From Cyanobium usitatum str. Tous (GTDB lineage Bacteria > Cyanobacteriota > Cyanobacteriia > PCC-6307 > Cyanobiaceae), in assembly GCF_963920485.1 (NCBI RefSeq), contig NZ_OY986431.1, forward strand, positions 1,240,001 through 1,304,000: 64,000 nt of DNA. The letters run 5' to 3'. Under the pieces are notes generated by a model. It ran no database searches. It saw only the letters and a list, made by a program, of their open reading frames with translations, and was not told the DNA's origin. Numbering within the stretch: the first letter of the stretch is position 1; each line of letters opens with the position of its first letter. Positions 9,258-18,827 of this stretch are shown one piece after another. Made by a program: the position numbers and the translations under genes.

Positions 9258-10424
9258 TCAATTGCGCTGAAACAGCAGTCGCCGGATCACACGCTGGGCG
9301 ATATCGCCATAGCCCATCTCGCCGGAAAGGATCTGGGCTATGCGCTGGGGAGCCGTTGGCCGCTTTATGCCGAGTTGGTAGCCAACCCGCGGCACCCGGT
9401 AGAACACCTGGGCGATGCGCTTGCCCCAGGCCATCGAGGCGCCCCATTCAGCCCGCATGCGATTGGTGTAGCCCACCAGGGCTTGACTATCACCGGCCAG
9501 CCAGGGAATCAGCGCTTCGGCGGCCCGGCAGCCGCTGATCAGGGCAGGCCGTAGCCCCTCGGCCAGGAAGGGGTCGCAGAGGGAGGCGGCATCGCCCACC
9601 ACCACCAAGCCGGCATTGGCACCCTGGCCATGCAAGGGGTGGTGGCCATCCCAGATGCGCAGGCGGCCAGGCTGGCGAACGCCGGCCTGCGGCGTCAGGC
9701 CGAGGCTGGGCAGCAGCTGGCTGAGCACCGCCTCGGCATTGGCGGGGTCTCGGCCAATGAAGGTGCCCACGCCAATGCTGTAGCCGCCCTTGCGAGGGAA
9801 GGTCCAGCAAAAACCGTGGCGCACCAGACCAAATTCAAAGCGGGCCGTGCTCGGGTCGCTCACCTCGCAATCCACCTCCACCGACACCGTTTCGGCGTAG
9901 CGGGGCTGGCTTGGACCAAGGCCATGACGGGCCGCCAAAAGGGAGCCTGAGCCATCGGCGATGACCACGGCCCGGGCCTGTAGCTGCAGCGGTTTCCCCT
10001 CCGGAGCGCGGGCCTGAAGCTGCCAGCAATCGCCTGCGCGCTGCAGGCTCTCCACGGCCACCCCAGTCAGGAAAGTGGCTCCAGAGGCCTGGGCCTGCTC
10101 CACCAAATAGGCATCGAGCACGGAGCGGCGCACGATCCAGAAAGGGGAATCACCGGGCAGAACCGCCGTAACCGGGTCGCCCAGGCACCAGGTGAAGCGC
10201 ACCTGGTCAATCACCGAATCAACGGCAGGGCTTAGATCGAAGGGAAACAGCCCCTGCATCGAGGCCGCCATGCCACCACCGCAAGGCTTGGATCGGGGGA
10301 AGCTGGCTCGCTCCAGCAGTAGCACCTCTAAACCGCCAGCGGCTAGGTGGAAGGCAGCAGCAGAGCCGGCTGCACCAGCGCCGACCACCACCACATCAGC
10401 CACGCCAGCCGGCGAGCTGGTCAC
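9258..10424 (-). CDS. Geranylgeranyl-reductase-family FAD oxidoreductase
   Basis: 388 residues with an N-terminal Rossmann dinucleotide fold ([17 protein letters not shown]), the family motif [11 protein letters not shown], and the second FAD motif [20 protein letters not shown]. This combination defines the ChlP/geranylgeranyl reductase family, FAD enzymes that reduce prenyl chains or similar substrates. It is probably a paralogue rather than ChlP itself (inference). The GTG start overlaps the frr stop by 4 bases (GTGA), which implies translational coupling to pyrH-frr. Confidence 0.8.
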   Translation of the reverse strand: MTSSPAGVADVVVVGAGAAGSAAAFHLAAGGLEVLLLERASFPRSKPCGGGMAASMQGLFPFDLSPAVDSVIDQVRFTWCLGDPVTAVLPGDSPFWIVRRSVLDAYLVEQAQASGATFLTGVAVESLQRAGDCWQLQARAPEGKPLQLQARAVVIADGSGSLLAARHGLGPSQPRYAETVSVEVDCEVSDPSTARFEFGLVRHGFCWTFPRKGGYSIGVGTFIGRDPANAEAVLSQLLPSLGLTPQAGVRQPGRLRIWDGHHPLHGQGANAGLVVVGDAASLCDPFLAEGLRPALISGCRAAEALIPWLAGDSQALVGYTNRMRAEWGASMAWGKRIAQVFYRVPRVGYQLGIKRPTAPQRIAQILSGEMGYGDIAQRVIRRLLFQRN

Positions 10425-10960
10425 ACCTTGAGGATGTCAGCTTCCTTAGTAACCAGAAGCTTCTCAAGCTCAGCGATGAATTTATCGGTGAGCTTCTGCA
10501 CCTTCTCCTGCTCGTCACGGCTCTGATCTTCGGAGAGATCGCCGTCTTTTTCCTGCTTTTTAACCCTGTCGATGGCGTCACGGCGCACGTTGCGCAGGGC
10601 AACCTTGCCCTCCTCGGCATATTTGGCAGCCAGCTTGCAGAAATCCTTACGCCGCTCTTCGGTGAGGGGTGGGATGTTGATCCTGATCACCTTGCCGTCG
10701 TTGTTGCAGGTGAGACCGAGGTCACTCATGGAGATGGCCTTTTCGATCAGGCCCATCGAACCGCCATCAAAGGGCTGGATCTGAATCGTCTGGGAATCGG
10801 GGGTGGAGATGGTGGCGAGGGATTTCAGTGGCGTTTCGGAGCCGTAGTACTCCACGGAAATCTTGTCGAGCAGGGAGGGGTTAGCTCGACCGGTACGGAT
10901 GGTGTTGAAGGTGCGTTGGGTCGATTCCAACGACTTGCGCATGCTGGCTTCCAAATCCAT
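10421..10960 (-). CDS. frr: Ribosome-recycling factor
   Basis: Dissociates post-termination ribosomes together with EF-G. The 179-residue protein has the family core [33 protein letters not shown] and VRRDAID, ending in KEADILKV as in other cyanobacteria. Only 8 bases separate it from the pyrH stop, the usual pyrH-frr order. Homologues sometimes have two or three more residues before MDLEAS, but no ATG/GTG/TTG is available in frame upstream. Confidence 0.96.
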   Translation of the reverse strand: MDLEASMRKSLESTQRTFNTIRTGRANPSLLDKISVEYYGSETPLKSLATISTPDSQTIQIQPFDGGSMGLIEKAISMSDLGLTCNNDGKVIRINIPPLTEERRKDFCKLAAKYAEEGKVALRNVRRDAIDRVKKQEKDGDLSEDQSRDEQEKVQKLTDKFIAELEKLLVTKEADILKV

Positions 10961-10968
10961 GGCTGGCG

Positions 10969-11718
<750 letters not shown>

Positions 11719-11741
11719 TTAACCTGCCGCCGCGGCCAGGC

Positions 11742-12425
11742 TCAGAACTCAATCCCCCGTTGAGCCTTCACCCCCTGCTCCCTGAAGGGGTGGCGCACCA
11801 GCTTCATTTCGGTCACCAGGTCGGCCCGCTCCAGCAGCTGCGGAGGCGCGCCCCGGCCCGTTAGGGCCACGTGGGTGAGCTCCGGCCGCAGGTCCAGTCC
11901 GGCAAGCACCTGTTCAATCCCCAGGTAACCCAGCTTGAGGGCCACGTTTACCTCGTCGAGCACCACCAGCTTGCGACTGGCATCGGCGAGGTAGACCAAC
12001 GACTGCTCCCAGGCCTGCTGCACCAGCTGACGATCGCGTTCGCGGTCTTGGGTTTCCCAGGTGAAGCCTTCGCCCAGGGCGTGCCAGTGCAGCGCCTCGC
12101 CAAACAGCTCCAGGGCTTTTGCCTCCCCGGGCTGCCAGCCCCCCTTGATGAACTGCACCACCGCCACCTGGTCGCCATGGCCCAGGGTGCGCAGCGCCAG
12201 GCCAAGGGCCGCCGTGGTTTTGCCCTTGCCATCGCCGGTGAATACCAGCACCAGGCCCTTTTCCAAGTTGCGCTCACCCACCCGCTGCTGCTGCACCTCC
12301 TTGCGACGGGCCATGCGGCGGCGATAGCCGTCCTGATCAGCTTCTGGCGCCAGATCACCGCCGGGACCCAGCTCCGCCGCGGCCGCATCAAGGCTTGAGG
12401 CTTGATCGCTGGGGTGCTGATTCAC
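11742..12425 (-). CDS. cobO: Cob(I)yrinic acid a,c-diamide adenosyltransferase
   Basis: Adds the adenosyl ligand to corrinoids in cobalamin synthesis. 227 residues with the P-loop FTGDGKGKTTAALG after a polar N-terminal extension of about 50 residues, then QFIKGGWQPGEA, LVVLDEVNVALKLGYL and LTGRGAPPQL, all typical of CobO/BtuR. The GTG start overlaps the stop of the upstream recombinase-like gene by 4 bases (GTGA), so the pair is translationally coupled. Confidence 0.94.
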   Translation of the reverse strand: MNQHPSDQASSLDAAAAELGPGGDLAPEADQDGYRRRMARRKEVQQQRVGERNLEKGLVLVFTGDGKGKTTAALGLALRTLGHGDQVAVVQFIKGGWQPGEAKALELFGEALHWHALGEGFTWETQDRERDRQLVQQAWEQSLVYLADASRKLVVLDEVNVALKLGYLGIEQVLAGLDLRPELTHVALTGRGAPPQLLERADLVTEMKLVRHPFREQGVKAQRGIEF

Positions 12426-13714
12426 GGAGTTAGCAAAGCGGTGCCGCCACTCTGGCGGTGACGGGCCAGGGCCGCATCCACCGCCTGCTGCTGGTCGCGC
12501 CGGGTGATCCAGTGGTGATAAGTGCGGGTATGAATAGCCACCGAGTGGCCCATCATCCGGGCCGCAACCGTGTCTGGCAGGCCGATATGAATGGTTCGCA
12601 CCGCCCAGGCATGGCGCAGGTCGTAGGGGGTGATCGGCAACTCGTAGCGGCGAAACTGCTCAGCCACCCGGCGGCCCACCTGCTGCAGGGTCGTGTGGCG
12701 CAGGTCGGTTGCCACCGCTGGCAGGGGCGGCTGGGAGCCCCCCAGCTGCTCCAAGCCGAAATGCTCCACCCAATCGGGCTGGAACGGCCACACCTGATGT
12801 TCACCGGTTTTGGAGGTGGGCAGCACCCGAATCACCCGGTCACCACCAGGGGCAAGGGCCGAAAGATCGCAGAAGAACACCTCGTGATTGCGCAAGCCGT
12901 AGGTGGCCATCAAGCCGTAGGCCAAGCGCCAGGCCGGATTGGGGATCTGCTCGGCCCACAACAAAATCTGAGGATCACCCGGAAGCCGTCGGAACTGGGC
13001 CGCATGTAGGCCATAACCAGCAGCCCTCTCACTCCAGTTATCGGGCAGGTCGAGCTCAAAGTGGCGAGCCAGGGCGGCCAGGGCCGTACCGCACTGCTGG
13101 CGGCTGCGACTGCTGGCGGCGTAGCTCTCTAGCGCCATCTCGAGTAGGGGCAGGCACAAGGGCAGGTCGCGCTCGGCCGCAACGGCCGCCAGGCGCCGCA
13201 GGTAGGGCAGGTAGGCGCTGCTCCAGGTGGTGCGAGAACCGGCAGGGTTGCGCCGGCGGCGGGGATCGGCAAAAAACGCTGCTTCAAAAGCTGCCAGCCC
13301 CAGCAAATCCCCCGCGGCGGGCTGATTAGCTGCCGGCAACCATGCAGGTGAATGTGAAGGTGAAGGTGGCTGAGCTTGTTGAACCCCCCAGGCACTCCAA
13401 GCGAAGCGCCCTTGCTGCAGCTGACGCAACACCTCTTTAAGCCGCTCCCTAGCCAGCTCAAGACCAGCAGAATCGGCAGGCAGCCCGAGACTGATGCGCT
13501 GCACCGGGTGGCGGCCCGAGCCCCGGCGACAGGGAAGGGGCCCGCGCAGGCCCAACCTTTGGCCGCGCAGCTCTATGCGCAAGGAGACACCGGCCTGGGC
13601 TAGGGCCTGGTTTGCCTGGGCGAGGCCGATCTGCAAGTTGGACAAGGCTTCAGTGGCATCTGCTGAGCTGGCACCTGCCCCAGCCAGATCCAGCTCCACC
13701 GCTGCTTTTGCCAT
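12422..13714 (-). CDS. Tyrosine-recombinase/phage-integrase-like protein
   Basis: 430 residues. The C-terminal third has the tyrosine-recombinase pattern: first arginine in YGLRNHEVFF, box II as PYDLRHAWAVR, then MMGHSVAIHTRTYHHW with the GH histidine and nucleophile tyrosine. The first residue of the box II H-x-x-R motif is Tyr instead of His, so activity may be altered. The N-terminal part is Gln/Arg-rich and lacks a clear SAM-like core domain. It starts with ATG and overlaps cobO by 4 bases; no phage genes or attachment sites flank it. I infer a resident, vertically kept recombinase rather than a mobile element. Confidence 0.78.
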   Translation of the reverse strand: MAKAAVELDLAGAGASSADATEALSNLQIGLAQANQALAQAGVSLRIELRGQRLGLRGPLPCRRGSGRHPVQRISLGLPADSAGLELARERLKEVLRQLQQGRFAWSAWGVQQAQPPSPSHSPAWLPAANQPAAGDLLGLAAFEAAFFADPRRRRNPAGSRTTWSSAYLPYLRRLAAVAAERDLPLCLPLLEMALESYAASSRSRQQCGTALAALARHFELDLPDNWSERAAGYGLHAAQFRRLPGDPQILLWAEQIPNPAWRLAYGLMATYGLRNHEVFFCDLSALAPGGDRVIRVLPTSKTGEHQVWPFQPDWVEHFGLEQLGGSQPPLPAVATDLRHTTLQQVGRRVAEQFRRYELPITPYDLRHAWAVRTIHIGLPDTVAARMMGHSVAIHTRTYHHWITRRDQQQAVDAALARHRQSGGTALLTP

Positions 13715-13836
13715 GGGCCCAGCACAGAGGCTGACGTTCCAGCACAGAACTTGACCTTATCGATCCTGCGCCTTGGTCGCTAGGGGAGGAGTGGCAGCGT
13801 TACGCTCACAGCCACTGAGCCGCGTGGAAAGAGGGC

Positions 13837-15012
13837 ATGGCCAAAGTTGGCGTGCTGCTGCTGAACCTCGGTGGACCCGAGCGTATCCAGGACGTTGGGC
13901 CGTTTCTTTACAACCTGTTTTCCGATCCGGAAATCATTCGGTTGCCCAATCCAGCCCTTCAAAAACCGTTGGCCTGGTTGATTAGTACCCTGCGAGCTGG
14001 CAAGTCCCAGGAGGCGTACCGCTCCATCGGTGGTGGTTCACCACTGCGGCGTATTACCGAGCAACAGGCCCGCGAACTCCAGAGCGAACTGCGCACTCGC
14101 GGCATCGAAGCCACCAGCTACGTGGCGATGCGCTACTGGCATCCCTTCACCGAGTCGGCTGTGGCCGACATCAAGGCCGACGGGGTTGAGGAGGTGGTGG
14201 TACTGCCCCTTTACCCCCACTTCTCGATCAGCACCAGCGGTTCGAGTTTCCGCGAGCTGCAGCGGTTGCGCCAGGCCGACAGTGGCTTTTCGCGGCTGCC
14301 GATCCGCTGCATTCGCAGCTACTACGACGACCCCGGCTACGTGGGTGCCATGGCCGGCCTGATTGCCCGCGAAATCCAGGCTTGCCCCGAGCCCTCAAAA
14401 GCCCATGTGTTTTTTAGTGCCCACGGGGTGCCTAAGAGCTACGTGGAGGAGGCGGGCGATCCCTACCAAAAAGAGATCCAAGCCTGCGCCCAGCTGATCA
14501 TGGAGCGACTTGGTCATGATCTGGGCTTCGCCAATCCCTTCACGCTGGCCTACCAGAGCCGGGTAGGTCCGGTGGAGTGGCTTAGGCCTTACACAGACGA
14601 TGCCCTGCAGGATCTCGGCGCCGCTGGCATCAAGGATTTGGTGGTGGTGCCGATCAGTTTCGTCAGCGAGCACATTGAGACCCTTGAAGAGATCGATATC
14701 GAATACCGGGAGATAGCGACCGAGGCAGGCATCATCAATTTCCGGCGCGTACCAGCCCTAGACACCACCCCGGCCTTCATCAAAGGCTTGGCCGATCTCG
14801 TGCAGCAGGCCATGGCCGGGCCCGAGGTGAACCTCGACCAGGCCGCCGAATTGCCCAGCAAGGTGAAGCTCTATCCCCAGGACAAATGGGCCTGGGGCTG
14901 GAACAACAGCTCTGAAGTTTGGAATGGGCGCTTGGCGATGGTGGGATTTTCCGCTTTCTTGGTGGAACTACTCAGTGGCAAGGGACCCCTGCATGCGCTG
15001 GGCCTGCTCTGA
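13837..15012 (+). CDS. hemH: Ferrochelatase with C-terminal chlorophyll-binding-type helix
   Basis: Inserts Fe2+ into protoporphyrin IX to make haem. 391 residues: the ferrochelatase core opens with [13 protein letters not shown], has [12 protein letters not shown], the conserved histidine in [12 protein letters not shown] and [15 protein letters not shown] linker leads to a C-terminal membrane helix with the ExxNGRxAM motif ([17 protein letters not shown]), the CAB/HLIP-like domain known from cyanobacterial and plastid enzymes, which may couple haem and chlorophyll supply. It starts with ATG 13837 and is divergent from the recombinase-like gene across 122 bases. Confidence 0.96.
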   Translation: MAKVGVLLLNLGGPERIQDVGPFLYNLFSDPEIIRLPNPALQKPLAWLISTLRAGKSQEAYRSIGGGSPLRRITEQQARELQSELRTRGIEATSYVAMRYWHPFTESAVADIKADGVEEVVVLPLYPHFSISTSGSSFRELQRLRQADSGFSRLPIRCIRSYYDDPGYVGAMAGLIAREIQACPEPSKAHVFFSAHGVPKSYVEEAGDPYQKEIQACAQLIMERLGHDLGFANPFTLAYQSRVGPVEWLRPYTDDALQDLGAAGIKDLVVVPISFVSEHIETLEEIDIEYREIATEAGIINFRRVPALDTTPAFIKGLADLVQQAMAGPEVNLDQAAELPSKVKLYPQDKWAWGWNNSSEVWNGRLAMVGFSAFLVELLSGKGPLHALGLL

Positions 15013-15017
15013 ACGCC

Positions 15018-15062
15018 GTCTAATGCAGGCCCGTCTAATGCAGGGCCTACTAATGCAGAGCG
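15018..15062 (+). repeat. 15-bp tandem repeat that triplicates a start codon
   Basis: Three units of 15 bases (GTCTAATGCAGGCCC and two close variants, at 15018, 15033 and 15048) run head to tail. Each contains an in-frame ATG (15023, 15038, 15053) opening the M23 peptidase frame. Because 15 is a multiple of three, every copy keeps the frame. Confidence 0.85.
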
Positions 15063-15646
15063 GACTGATCTCAGCGGCGGTCGCATTCAGCGGCAGCGCC
15101 TGCCTATTGCTGTCCAGCTCGGCGGGGCTGGCCCAGAGTCGCTGGCAGATGGGGGTTTTTCCCGTCACCAGCTTCCTGACCTACACCAGCCATTTCGGTA
15201 CCCGCACCGGCCCCTGGGGTCGGGTGGAGCCCCATTACGGCCTGGACATCGCAGCGCCCATGGGATCGCCGATCCGCAACTGGTGGGCTGGCTCAGTGCA
15301 GGACGTGATCAACGACGGAGGCTGCGGCTTGGGGCTGGTGATTCGGTCGGGCGATTACGAGCACATCTACTGCCATCTGTCCGGGCGAGTTTCAGGCGGC
15401 ACCTACAGCAGTGGTCAGGTGCTGCTGCGCCAGGGCCAGGGCGTACGCACGGGCCAACTGATCGGCCATGTGGGCATGAGCGGCCGCACTACTGGTCCCC
15501 ACCTGCATTGGGGCATGCGCCATGGCGGGCGCTGGCTAGACCCTGCCCAGATCCTGCGAGCTATGGCAGCCGGCAGGCGCCAGCAAACCGGGCGGGCAAT
15601 TGCCCCGAAAGCGCCGCCGGCAACTAGGGTTGCCGTAATCCGTTAA
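15023..15646 (+). CDS. Exported M23-family peptidase (LytM domain)
   Basis: Putative murein endopeptidase or degenerate relative acting in the periplasm. After a hydrophobic signal region ([21 protein letters not shown]) the LytM domain shows [14 protein letters not shown] with the first zinc histidine and aspartate, [12 protein letters not shown], and [15 protein letters not shown] with the HxH ligand pair. It starts 11 bases after hemH. The start lies in a 15-bp tandem repeat offering three in-frame ATGs; I list the first. The product is 207 residues if 15023 is used, 10 fewer if the third ATG is used. Confidence 0.83.
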   Translation: MQARLMQGLLMQSGLISAAVAFSGSACLLLSSSAGLAQSRWQMGVFPVTSFLTYTSHFGTRTGPWGRVEPHYGLDIAAPMGSPIRNWWAGSVQDVINDGGCGLGLVIRSGDYEHIYCHLSGRVSGGTYSSGQVLLRQGQGVRTGQLIGHVGMSGRTTGPHLHWGMRHGGRWLDPAQILRAMAAGRRQQTGRAIAPKAPPATRVAVIR

Positions 15647-15674
15647 CCGCCAATTTGATTGGCCTGCAGCAGCC

Positions 15675-17561
15675 GTGACGCTGACGCCCCTCGCCTCTGC
15701 GGCCCAGTCCGCTACCGCCACAATCAGTGGTGATGACAACGCCGCCGAAGCTTTTGCTCCTCAGCGAGTAAACGGCGGCTATGCCCTGATGGATGCCCTG
15801 CATCGCCATGGAGTGCGCCACATCTTTGGCTATCCCGGAGGCGCGATCCTGCCGATCTACGACGAGCTGCACAAGGCCGAGGCCCGGGGCTGGTTGAAGC
15901 ACATCCTGGTGCGCCATGAGCAGGGCGGCACCCATGCGGCTGATGCCTACGCCCGAGCCACAGGCAAAGTTGGCGTCTGCTTTGGAACTTCGGGGCCCGG
16001 AGCCACCAACCTGGTCACCGGCATCGCCACGGCTCAAATGGATTCGGTGCCGATGGTGGTGATCACCGGGCAGGTGCCGCGGGCCTCGATTGGCACCGAT
16101 GCCTTCCAGGAAACAGACATCTTCGGCATAACCCTGCCGATCGTGAAGCACTCCTGGGTGGTGCGCGATCCCCGCGATATCGGCCGAATCGTGGCCGAAG
16201 CCTTTTTGATCGCAGCCAGTGGCAGGCCCGGCCCGGTGCTGATCGACGTACCCAAGGACGTCGGCCTCGAGGAATTTGACTACTCGCCAGTGGCTCCGGG
16301 CTCGGCGATTCCAGCGGGATTCAAGTTGCCACCCAGCCCCGACCCCGTGGCCGTTGCCGCGGCCCTGGCCTTGATCCGCCAAGCCCGTCGCCCCCTGCTC
16401 TACGTCGGTGGCGGCGCCATCAGCAGCGGTGCCCATGACGCCGTGAAACAGCTGGCCGAACGCTTCCGCCTGCCGGTCACCACCACCTTGATGGGCAAGG
16501 GAGCCTTCGACGAGAAGCACCCCCAATCGGTGGGCATGCTCGGCATGCACGGCACCGCCTACGCCAATTTCGCAGTCACCGAGTGCGATCTGCTGATTGC
16601 CACCGGTGCCCGTTTCGACGACCGGGTCACCGGCCGGCTGGATGGCTTTGCGCCCCGGGCCCAGGTGATCCACATCGATATCGACGCGGCGGAGATGGGC
16701 AAAACCCGCCTACCAGATGTGGCCTTGGTGGCCGATGTCCAAGCCGCTCTAGCCGCCCTGCTGGCCGCCTCAGCCCAGGACAGCTCGGAGGGCCGCACCG
16801 AGGCCTGGTTGCAGCGCATCGACAGCTGGAAGCAGAACTATCCGCTGGTGGTGCCCGATCCGGAGGGAGATATCGCCCCCCAGGAAGTGATTGTCGCCCT
16901 GAGGGAGCTGGCACCAGATGCCTTCTACACCACAGATGTGGGCCAACACCAAATGTGGGCCGCCCAGTTTCTACACAATGGCCCCCGGCGCTGGATCAGC
17001 TCGGCGGGACTTGGCACGATGGGGTTTGGCATGCCCGCAGCCATGGGCGTGCAGACCGCCTTTCCGGATGAGCAGGTGATCTGTGTCGCCGGCGACGCGA
17101 GCATCCTGATGAACATTCAGGAACTGGGCACGCTCAGCCAATACAACCTGCCGGTGAAGGTGGTGGTGATCAACAACGGCTGGCAGGGCATGGTGCGCCA
17201 GTGGCAGGAGAGCTTCTACGGAGAGCGCTATTCGGCCTCGGAAATGACCAATGGCATGCCGAATTTCGCGGCCTTAGCGGAATCCTTCGGCGTTCGAGGC
17301 GTACGCATCGACGAACGGGCCACCCTGCGCCAGCAACTGCAGGAGGCCCTTGACCATCCCGGGCCTGCCTTCATCGATGTCAAGGTGCGCCGCAACGAGA
17401 ACTGCTATCCGATGGTGCCCCCCGGCGCCAGCAATGCCCAGATGGTGGGGTTGCCATCCCATCCGGAGCTGGCTATCGACACCAGCCGCCATTGCCACTC
17501 CTGCGGCAGCACCACCGAAAGTGCCCACCTGTTCTGCCCCAGCTGCGGCGCCAAGCTTTGA
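15675..17561 (+). CDS. ilvB: Acetolactate synthase large subunit with C-terminal zinc-ribbon tail
   Basis: Thiamine-diphosphate enzyme condensing pyruvate to acetolactate for branched-chain amino acids. 628 residues from a GTG start: N-terminal ThDP domain ([31 protein letters not shown]), central FAD-binding domain, and C-terminal ThDP domain with [15 protein letters not shown] and [15 protein letters not shown]. After the normal end ([14 protein letters not shown]) an extra tail of about 35 residues holds CHSC and CPSC ten residues apart, a zinc-ribbon pattern. Its stop overlaps the TTG start of the next gene. Confidence 0.95.
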   Translation: MTLTPLASAAQSATATISGDDNAAEAFAPQRVNGGYALMDALHRHGVRHIFGYPGGAILPIYDELHKAEARGWLKHILVRHEQGGTHAADAYARATGKVGVCFGTSGPGATNLVTGIATAQMDSVPMVVITGQVPRASIGTDAFQETDIFGITLPIVKHSWVVRDPRDIGRIVAEAFLIAASGRPGPVLIDVPKDVGLEEFDYSPVAPGSAIPAGFKLPPSPDPVAVAAALALIRQARRPLLYVGGGAISSGAHDAVKQLAERFRLPVTTTLMGKGAFDEKHPQSVGMLGMHGTAYANFAVTECDLLIATGARFDDRVTGRLDGFAPRAQVIHIDIDAAEMGKTRLPDVALVADVQAALAALLAASAQDSSEGRTEAWLQRIDSWKQNYPLVVPDPEGDIAPQEVIVALRELAPDAFYTTDVGQHQMWAAQFLHNGPRRWISSAGLGTMGFGMPAAMGVQTAFPDEQVICVAGDASILMNIQELGTLSQYNLPVKVVVINNGWQGMVRQWQESFYGERYSASEMTNGMPNFAALAESFGVRGVRIDERATLRQQLQEALDHPGPAFIDVKVRRNENCYPMVPPGASNAQMVGLPSHPELAIDTSRHCHSCGSTTESAHLFCPSCGAKL

Positions 17562-17947
17562 GATGGCTCGCCGCATTGCTGGCGGTTTTACTGGTGTGGC
17601 CTGGAGCCGCCTTGGCAGCCGAGGTGCTGCAGGTGCGGGGGGCAACCCTGCTGCAGCTGGGCGACCAAAACCGTAGCTACACGGTGCAGCTGGCCTGTGT
17701 GGAGGTAGCTGAAGCTCAGCAGGCTGAGGCAGTGGCCTGGCTTCGCCAAGCCGTTCCTCGCCACACCCGCGTCAATTTGCGGCCGATGGGCCAAAACCAG
17801 GGTGTGCTTTTGGCAAAGGTTCAGCCGCTTGCTCCCGTGCGTGGCAGCACAAACCAAGCAGCAGATCTGGGCAGCGGTTTAATCGCGGCTGGTCTTGCCC
17901 AAGCCGAATCCCAAAGCAACCCCGACTGTGCCAACGTCGCAGCCTGA
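17558..17947 (+). CDS. Small exported protein, degenerate thermonuclease-like fold
   Basis: 129 residues from a TTG overlapping the ilvB stop (TTGA). A signal peptide ([20 protein letters not shown]) precedes a soluble part whose pattern ([13 protein letters not shown], then [16 protein letters not shown] and GVLLAKV) resembles the beta-barrel of staphylococcal-nuclease-like proteins without the catalytic arginine/aspartate set. That resemblance is a judgement by eye. Location outside the cytoplasm is likely. The role is unknown. Confidence 0.6.
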   Translation: MRWLAALLAVLLVWPGAALAAEVLQVRGATLLQLGDQNRSYTVQLACVEVAEAQQAEAVAWLRQAVPRHTRVNLRPMGQNQGVLLAKVQPLAPVRGSTNQAADLGSGLIAAGLAQAESQSNPDCANVAA

Positions 17948-17967
17948 ATGCGGCCACCTATCTGCCC

Positions 17968-18174
17968 ATGAGTCTGAATCGCACCGCCAAGGGCATCGTG
18001 CTGGTGCCCTCCCTGTTGCTGGGAGGTGCCTTCCTGGCCGCGGGGGTATGGAGTGAGGGCCCCGCGGCGAGCAATAAAACCCTGGCCCTTAGCTTGGGCG
18101 GGTTGCTGATGGCGGCTGGGCTACTGGCCCAACTCCTACCGGAGAGCAAACCAGAGTCTTCCGACGCCGACTGA
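17968..18174 (+). CDS. Small two-helix membrane protein of unknown function
   Basis: 68 residues with two hydrophobic segments (GIVLVPSLLLGGAFLAAGVW and ALSLGGLLMAAGLLAQLL) separated by a short polar loop and a charged C-terminal tail. The ATG at 17968 follows the exported protein by 20 bases on the same strand. Coding is supported by codon use and the clean two-helix pattern; I do not recognise the family. Confidence 0.6.
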   Translation: MSLNRTAKGIVLVPSLLLGGAFLAAGVWSEGPAASNKTLALSLGGLLMAAGLLAQLLPESKPESSDAD

Positions 18175-18221
18175 TCTCCAGTCAAATGGCAAGTTTGATC
18201 TCCAGCCAAAGGGCAAATTAT

Positions 18222-18662
18222 TTACTTCTTGGGCTGGGCCTTGGTGGCCTGGGCTGTGTACTGGGCGATCACTTCGTCCACAAATTTTTTGTCGGCGGCT
18301 GTGATCTTGGCGTAACAGCCCTGCTTAACCCGGCCCACAATCTGCACAATGCTGCCATTGACAATCTGAGAGGCCTCAAGCTTGCCGCTGCCAGCTATCT
18401 GACCGCCATGGACAGTGGTCACCACGTAAGTGATCGCCTTGGCATTGGAGATCACGGCGTTCTGCACGGCTAATTTCTGCTCCACCGCCAGCTCACAGAC
18501 GTTGACGGCGGCGGCGAGAGCCAGATCGTTCATGGTCTCAAGGCTGACTGGCTTGGCCGCAGCGGCGGCAGCCCCAGGTGTCTGGGCGAAGGCAGGAGCT
18601 CCCAGCAGAGCTGTGGCACTTAGGGCGGAGGCAGCGATCCAGGCAAGGGAAAAGCGAGTCAC
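18222..18662 (-). CDS. Secreted conserved protein of unknown function
   Basis: 146 residues. A GTG start at 18662 gives a typical signal peptide (TRFSLAWIAASALSATALLG followed by APAFAQ), then a mature part with two cysteines (VNVCELAVEQKL and VKQGCYAKIT), possibly disulphide linked, and a Lys-rich end. Related small secreted proteins are common in picocyanobacteria, with no established function. The longer open frame to 18974 runs into the repeat at the ppsA start and is unlikely. Confidence 0.7.
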   Translation of the reverse strand: MTRFSLAWIAASALSATALLGAPAFAQTPGAAAAAAKPVSLETMNDLALAAAVNVCELAVEQKLAVQNAVISNAKAITYVVTTVHGGQIAGSGKLEASQIVNGSIVQIVGRVKQGCYAKITAADKKFVDEVIAQYTAQATKAQPKK

Positions 18663-18800
18663 AGAAACTTGCGAGCAACGAAAAAGCTTCAGCCCACTGT
18701 GCCACCCATTTCGAACCAGCGGCAGGGGATGTGGGGCCGGCATCGCTGGCTTCACAGTTAAGCCAACGCCCCAAGAAGGCGCCAGAGTCAGGGGTGGCTG

Positions 18801-18827
18801 CCAACTACCCATGCCAACTACCCATGC
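18801..18827 (+). repeat. 13-bp direct repeat over the ppsA start codon
   Basis: CCAACTACCCATG occurs twice in tandem (18801-18813 and 18814-18826) with the start of a third copy. Each unit carries an ATG, but the 13-base period puts the second ATG (18824) in another frame from the ppsA start at 18811. Confidence 0.85.

Noticed and set aside
12422-13714. Integrase as mark of a prophage or genomic island
   Set aside because: No phage genes, tRNA, direct repeats or composition break nearby; flanks are cobO and hemH, both core genes.
13751-13783. hemH promoter with TTGACC
   Set aside because: The -10 region (CGCTAG or TGGTCG) is too far from consensus to claim.
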